Shown here in pieces: positions 6,794 through 8,507 of a DNA stretch of 8,507 nt. The notes under the pieces were generated by a model, which did not search any database, was not told the origin of the DNA, and was given only the letters and a program-made list of their open reading frames with translations. Both the position numbers and the translations under genes were made by a program. Every line of letters starts with the position of its first letter. The stretch's first letter is position 1. Source of the stretch: Candidatus Scatomorpha stercorigallinarum (GTDB taxonomy: Bacteria > Bacillota_A > Clostridia > Oscillospirales > Oscillospiraceae); contig DVOV01000208.1 of assembly GCA_018713375.1 (NCBI GenBank), forward strand, positions 1-8,507, read 5' to 3'.

Positions 6794-6816
6794 GTGAATT
6801 GGCAAAAATCTGCCGC
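6780..6816. promoter_or_regulatory. Operator-like inverted repeat between divergent genes
   Basis: GCGGCAGATTT (6780-6790) and AAATCTGCCGC (6806-6816) are perfect 11-base reverse complements separated by 15 bases. The left arm covers half of the -35 hexamer of the peptidase promoter. The centre-to-centre distance of 26 bases is between two and three helical turns. It looks like a repressor or activator site; the cognate protein is unknown. It lies about 50 bases upstream of the -35 of the divergent B6 kinase gene. Confidence 0.5.
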
Positions 6817-6863
6817 CGTCACAGCATTTGGACGGGCGCGGGGCGCCAAAGTTCCCCCGCGCC

Positions 6864-6892
6864 TTGCCTCGCGGCGGCTTCTGTGGTACAAT
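6864..6892 (+). promoter_or_regulatory. Extended -10 promoter abutting the B6 kinase start codon
   Basis: TTGCCT (6864-6869), a 17-base spacer and TACAAT (6887-6892) preceded by TGG. The last base of the -10 is seven bases before the A of the ATG at 6900, so the predicted transcript begins at or one to two bases before the start codon. Confidence 0.65.
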
Positions 6893-6899
6893 ACCGCAC

Positions 6900-7787
6900 A
6901 TGGAAAACATCGAACGGGTAAAGAGAATAGCGGCCATACACGACATCTCCGGCTTCGGCAAGTGCTCGCTGACGGTGGCGCTGCCCGTGGTCTCCGCCAC
7001 GGGCGTGGAGTGCTCGTGCATCCCCACCGCCCTGCTGAGCACGCACACGGGCGAGTTCACGGGCTGGACGCGCCGGGATCTGACAGACCAGATGCTGCCC
7101 ATCGCCCGGCACTGGCACTCGCTTGGGATAAAATTCGACGGGATCTACTCCGGCTACCTGGCCTCGCCGGCGCAGGAGCGCGTGCTGGAGGAGGTCTACG
7201 GCCTCATCGCCGGCGAGGGCACGCTCATCGTCTGCGACCCCGCCATGGCCGACAACGGCAGCTACTACACCGGCTTCGGGCACGACATGCGCGACACCTT
7301 CCGCCGGCTCTGCGCGCACTCGCACGTGATAACGCCCAATATCACGGAGGCCGCGCTGCTCGCGGGCGAGGAATACCGCCCCGCCCCGCACAGCCGGGAA
7401 TACCTGGAGCGCATATTCGAGGGCCTGGCCGCGCTGGGGCCGCGCGTCATCGCCGTCACCGGCGTGCACGACGGCGCCGGCAGGATCGGCACCGTGGTGC
7501 TGGAACGGGAGACGGGCCGGCGCTACGCGGCCATGAGGGAAGAGCTCGGGGGCGTGTTCTACGGCACGGGGGACATATTCGCCTCCGCCTTCGCCGCGCT
7601 GCTCACGCGCGGCGCGGGCGTGGAAAAATCCCTTGAGCTGGCCAGCTCGCTGGTGGCGGAGAGCATAGGATACACCTACCGCCAGGGCACCCCCAGGCGC
7701 GACGGCGTGGCCTTCGAGCTCGCCCTGCCCAACTACGTCCGCCGCGTAGGCGAGGCGTTTGGGCACGGGACGCCGGCCGGCATATGA
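6900..7787 (+). CDS. pdxK: Pyridoxal/pyridoxamine kinase (PdxK/PdxY type)
   Basis: A 295-residue ribokinase-superfamily enzyme that phosphorylates the B6 vitamers with ATP in the salvage route to pyridoxal phosphate. The family start AAIHDISGFGKCSLTVALP (about 11-29) is present. LLSTHTGEFTG (45-55), DPAMADNGSYY (113-123), TPNITEA (145-151) and the C-terminal GTGD motif with probable catalytic base D225 complete the set. Length and motif order are normal. ATG 6900 is chosen because the protein aligns from there and the promoter lies immediately upstream; an in-frame TTG at 6828 lies upstream of that promoter. No ribosome binding site precedes the ATG, so translation is probably leaderless. The exact vitamer preference cannot be told. 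A hairpin follows the stop. Confidence 0.93.
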   Translation: MENIERVKRIAAIHDISGFGKCSLTVALPVVSATGVECSCIPTALLSTHTGEFTGWTRRDLTDQMLPIARHWHSLGIKFDGIYSGYLASPAQERVLEEVYGLIAGEGTLIVCDPAMADNGSYYTGFGHDMRDTFRRLCAHSHVITPNITEAALLAGEEYRPAPHSREYLERIFEGLAALGPRVIAVTGVHDGAGRIGTVVLERETGRRYAAMREELGGVFYGTGDIFASAFAALLTRGAGVEKSLELASSLVAESIGYTYRQGTPRRDGVAFELALPNYVRRVGEAFGHGTPAGI

Positions 7788-7791
7788 AAAC

Positions 7792-7818
7792 CCCCGGGGC
7801 GAAGGAACGTCCCCGGGG
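7792..7818. terminator. GC hairpin after the B6 kinase gene
   Basis: CCCCGGGG (7792-7799) pairs with CCCCGGGG (7811-7818). Two further pairs (7800-7801 with 7808-7809) form if T7810 is bulged. The rightward tail (ATCAATATTAAA) is AT-rich but lacks a T-run. The leftward tail has GTTTT. It is a plausible but weak terminator. Confidence 0.5.
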
Positions 7819-7884
7819 ATCAATATTAAAGTGCATTGGTCAATCAAGCAGCCGGGAAGGGCGGCCATGCGACAAAAACCGCGG

Positions 7885-7913
7885 TTGACGGGAGACGTGA
7901 AGCGTGGTATATT
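7885..7913 (+). promoter_or_regulatory. Strong promoter for a candidate antisense RNA
   Basis: TTGACG (7885-7890), a 17-base spacer and TATATT (7908-7913) preceded by TGG give five of six matches in each hexamer plus an extended -10. No plus-strand gene follows. Transcription from about 7919-7921 runs into the 3' end of the small hydrophobic peptide gene on the other strand. Confidence 0.7.
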
Positions 7914-7919
7914 AAACAC

Positions 7920-8020
7920 AAGAGAGACGGCCGCCCGGTGCCAGCCGGACGCGGTCATCTCCGGTTCGGGGTGAGAAATGCCGCTTCCTTGCTACGTTCG
8001 GGGGGCGGCTATCTCTTTAG
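7920..8020 (+). ncRNA. Candidate structured antisense RNA (possible type I antitoxin)
   Basis: The predicted transcript begins where a long stem begins: 7921-7936 pairs with 8003-8018 over sixteen positions with two G-U wobbles and one C/A mismatch. The stem closes the RNA near 100 bases. Inside, CCGGA (7945-7949) can pair with TCCGG (7960-7964), and other small stems are possible. There is no reading frame with a ribosome binding site. The RNA would be complementary to the last codons and 3' untranslated part of the toxin-like mRNA. Its 3' end is a guess; only TCTTT and TTAG follow the stem, which is a weak terminator, so it may extend further across the peptide gene. On the minus strand the same stem is followed by TGTGTTTAAT and could end the toxin mRNA. 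Confidence 0.45.
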
Positions 8021-8086
8021 CTCGATACCAAGCCGGATAGCCGCGATGATAAGCATAAGTAATGCGATGGTATCAGTCGCGCTCAT
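8009..8086 (-). CDS. 25-residue hydrophobic peptide, candidate type I toxin
   Basis: The peptide starts MSATDTIALLMLIIAAIRLG and ends in a charged IELKR tail. It has a single hydrophobic helix (about 7-21) with one arginine, the size and shape of TxpA/holin-like membrane toxins, although I recognise no specific family by sequence. Translation signals are excellent: AGGAGG (plus-strand 8095-8100) eight bases before the ATG, and a consensus promoter at 8142-8170. The codons (TTA, CTT, CTA, AGA) differ from the CTG/CTC- and CGC-dominated use of the neighbouring genes. The Shine-Dalgarno can be hidden in a hairpin, and an opposing promoter fires at the 3' end; both are hallmarks of type I toxin loci. 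GATACCA and TGGTATC (8024-8030, 8068-8074) can also pair within the coding part. It could instead be a leader peptide, but nothing lies downstream to regulate. Confidence 0.65.
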   Translation of the reverse strand: MSATDTIALLMLIIAAIRLGIELKR

Positions 8087-8092
8087 CGGCTT

Positions 8093-8118
8093 CACCTCCT
8101 TGCTTTCGCCGGAGGATG
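8093..8118 (-). promoter_or_regulatory. Hairpin sequestering the toxin Shine-Dalgarno
   Basis: In the minus-strand mRNA, CAUCCUCC (plus-strand 8118-8111) pairs with GGAGGUG (8099-8093) with a single bulged U. The loop (8110-8100) itself contains GC-GAAA-GC, a GNRA tetraloop. Almost the entire ribosome binding site is base-paired, which would block initiation until the leader is opened or processed. Confidence 0.6.
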
Positions 8119-8141
8119 GCCCCGCCTCTCTTGCTTGTCTC

Positions 8142-8170
8142 ATTTTAGCAGAGCCCGCTCCCCCAGTCAA
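8142..8170 (-). promoter_or_regulatory. Strong promoter of the small peptide gene
   Basis: On the minus strand, TTGACT (8170-8165), a 17-base spacer and TAAAAT (8147-8142) preceded by TGC: five of six matches in each hexamer plus an extended -10. The start should fall near 8135, giving a leader of about 49 bases. Confidence 0.75.
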
Positions 8171-8171
8171 C

Positions 8172-8205
8172 GCCCCGCCCCAGGGGGCAAGGGGGCGGAG
8201 CCCCC
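8172..8205. repeat. GC-rich hairpin repeat
   Basis: GGGGGC (8191-8196) pairs with GCCCCC (8200-8205) around GGA. A second GGGGGC at 8183-8188 and a CCCC at 8173-8176 allow alternative stems. AAAATAA follows on the plus strand, with no T-run in either direction that would make it a terminator. It lies just upstream of the peptide promoter. Confidence 0.5.
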
Positions 8206-8240
8206 AAAATAACCTCACGGCAAGCAGAACGTCCCAAACC

Positions 8241-8271
8241 ACGCAAACCACCCCCGTGGGCGGGCTTTGCC
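8241..8271 (+). repeat. 31-base direct repeat, copy 1
   Basis: The sequence begins ACGCAAACCACCCCC and ends GGGCGGGCTTTGCC. A near-identical 31-base copy occurs at 8476-8506. Differences are confined to the A-run and C-run lengths (AAACC with five C versus AACC with six C). CCAC/GTGG inside it can form a small stem. Confidence 0.8.
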
Positions 8272-8317
8272 TGCCGAGGACACCTTCTGTTGCGGCTCTG
8301 TGTACTTCAAACCCCAA

Positions 8318-8372
8318 GCCTCCCCTGCCGTGCAGGGGAGGTGGCGCCTGCGCAGCAGGCGACGGAGGGGTG
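8318..8372 (+). repeat. Two-hairpin intergenic repeat, copy A
   Basis: Hairpin 1 is CCTCCCCTGC (8319-8328) with GCAGGGGAGG (8332-8341). Hairpin 2 is CGCCTGC (8345-8351) with GCAGGCG (8355-8361). The unit ends in CGGAGGGGTG (8363-8372). Its layout resembles the mobile-looking palindromic intergenic repeats seen in many gut Firmicutes genomes. No reading frame fits it. Confidence 0.75.
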
Positions 8373-8414
8373 TTGAAGGTTTGCGCATCTTCGATAAGAA
8401 CCGCAGACTTCCGG

Positions 8415-8467
8415 CACCCCTCCGGCCGCACTAAAGTGCGGCCACCTCCCCTACTTGTAGGGGAGGC
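8415..8467 (-). repeat. Two-hairpin intergenic repeat, copy B (inverted)
   Basis: Read on the minus strand this has the same order as copy A. Hairpin 1 is CCTCCCCTAC with GTAGGGGAGG (8466-8457, 8454-8445). Hairpin 2 is GGCCGCACT with AGTGCGGCC (8443-8435, 8432-8424). It ends in CGGAGGGGTG (8424-8415). Compared with copy A, hairpin 1 has one paired G-C to A-U type change and hairpin 2 is different in sequence but still fully paired. Copies A and B face each other across 42 bases. Confidence 0.75.
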
Positions 8468-8475
8468 ATAGAGAC

Positions 8476-8506
8476 ACGCAACCACCCCCCGTGGGCGGGC
8501 TTTGCC
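8476..8506 (+). repeat. 31-base direct repeat, copy 2
   Basis: Near-identical to 8241-8271 and in the same orientation, so the pair of inverted two-hairpin units is bracketed by direct repeats starting 235 bases apart. It runs to the window edge, so further copies may follow. Confidence 0.8.
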
Positions 8507-8507
8507 C

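Noticed and set aside
7867..7974. Small plus-strand frame starting ATG CGA CAA
   Set aside because: It runs through the plus-strand promoter and the structured RNA, has a poor ribosome site and no protein-like features.
8087..8485. Long minus-strand extension upstream of the 25-residue peptide
   Set aside because: It reads through repeats and the peptide's own promoter; the perfect ribosome site marks ATG 8086 as the real start.
8241..8506. CRISPR array
   Set aside because: There are only two 31-base repeats, about 204 bases apart, and the space is filled by palindromes rather than unique spacers.

Overview
The window is GC-rich with compact genes, strong GGAGG-type ribosome binding sites and vegetative sigma-A-type promoters. 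The gene content (a GH2 glycosidase, a BceRS-like two-component pair, a coiled-coil M23 peptidase, and what looks like the start of rnfC) and the intergenic repeats point to an anaerobic gut Clostridia/Oscillospirales-like Firmicute. This assignment rests on protein style and repeats, not on a marker gene.

Layout. The first 32 bases hold the start of a minus-strand gene, probably rnfC. An AT-rich regulatory gap then leads to a plus-strand series: a cytosolic GH2 glycoside hydrolase (359-2074), glyA (2232-3476, with its own promoter and a strong terminator), and a three-gene cistron. That cistron has a BceR-type response regulator (3553-4245), a 74-residue CrcB/Fluc fluoride-channel relic (4249-4473) and a BceS-type histidine kinase (4470-5462). 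A near-perfect bidirectional terminator separates the kinase from a convergent, secreted, coiled-coil M23 peptidase (5532-6728, minus strand). Divergent from the peptidase is a pyridoxal/pyridoxamine kinase (6900-7787), whose promoter places the mRNA start at or next to the ATG. GlyA needs pyridoxal phosphate, so the kinase is metabolically related to it, although the two are not in one operon.

The last 720 bases contain no ordinary gene but are dense in signal. There is a 25-residue hydrophobic peptide gene on the minus strand (8009-8086) with a consensus promoter, a perfect Shine-Dalgarno and a hairpin that would hide it. A second consensus promoter on the plus strand fires into its 3' end. 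This is the architecture of a type I toxin-antitoxin locus of the TxpA/RatA kind. Beyond it lie two inverted copies of a two-hairpin repeat with compensatory changes, bracketed by 31-base direct repeats, the second of which runs to the window edge.

The most noteworthy items are the candidate type I toxin-antitoxin locus, the internally deleted fluoride channel translationally coupled to a sensor kinase that lacks its usual BceAB transporter, and the probable leaderless vitamin B6 kinase transcript.
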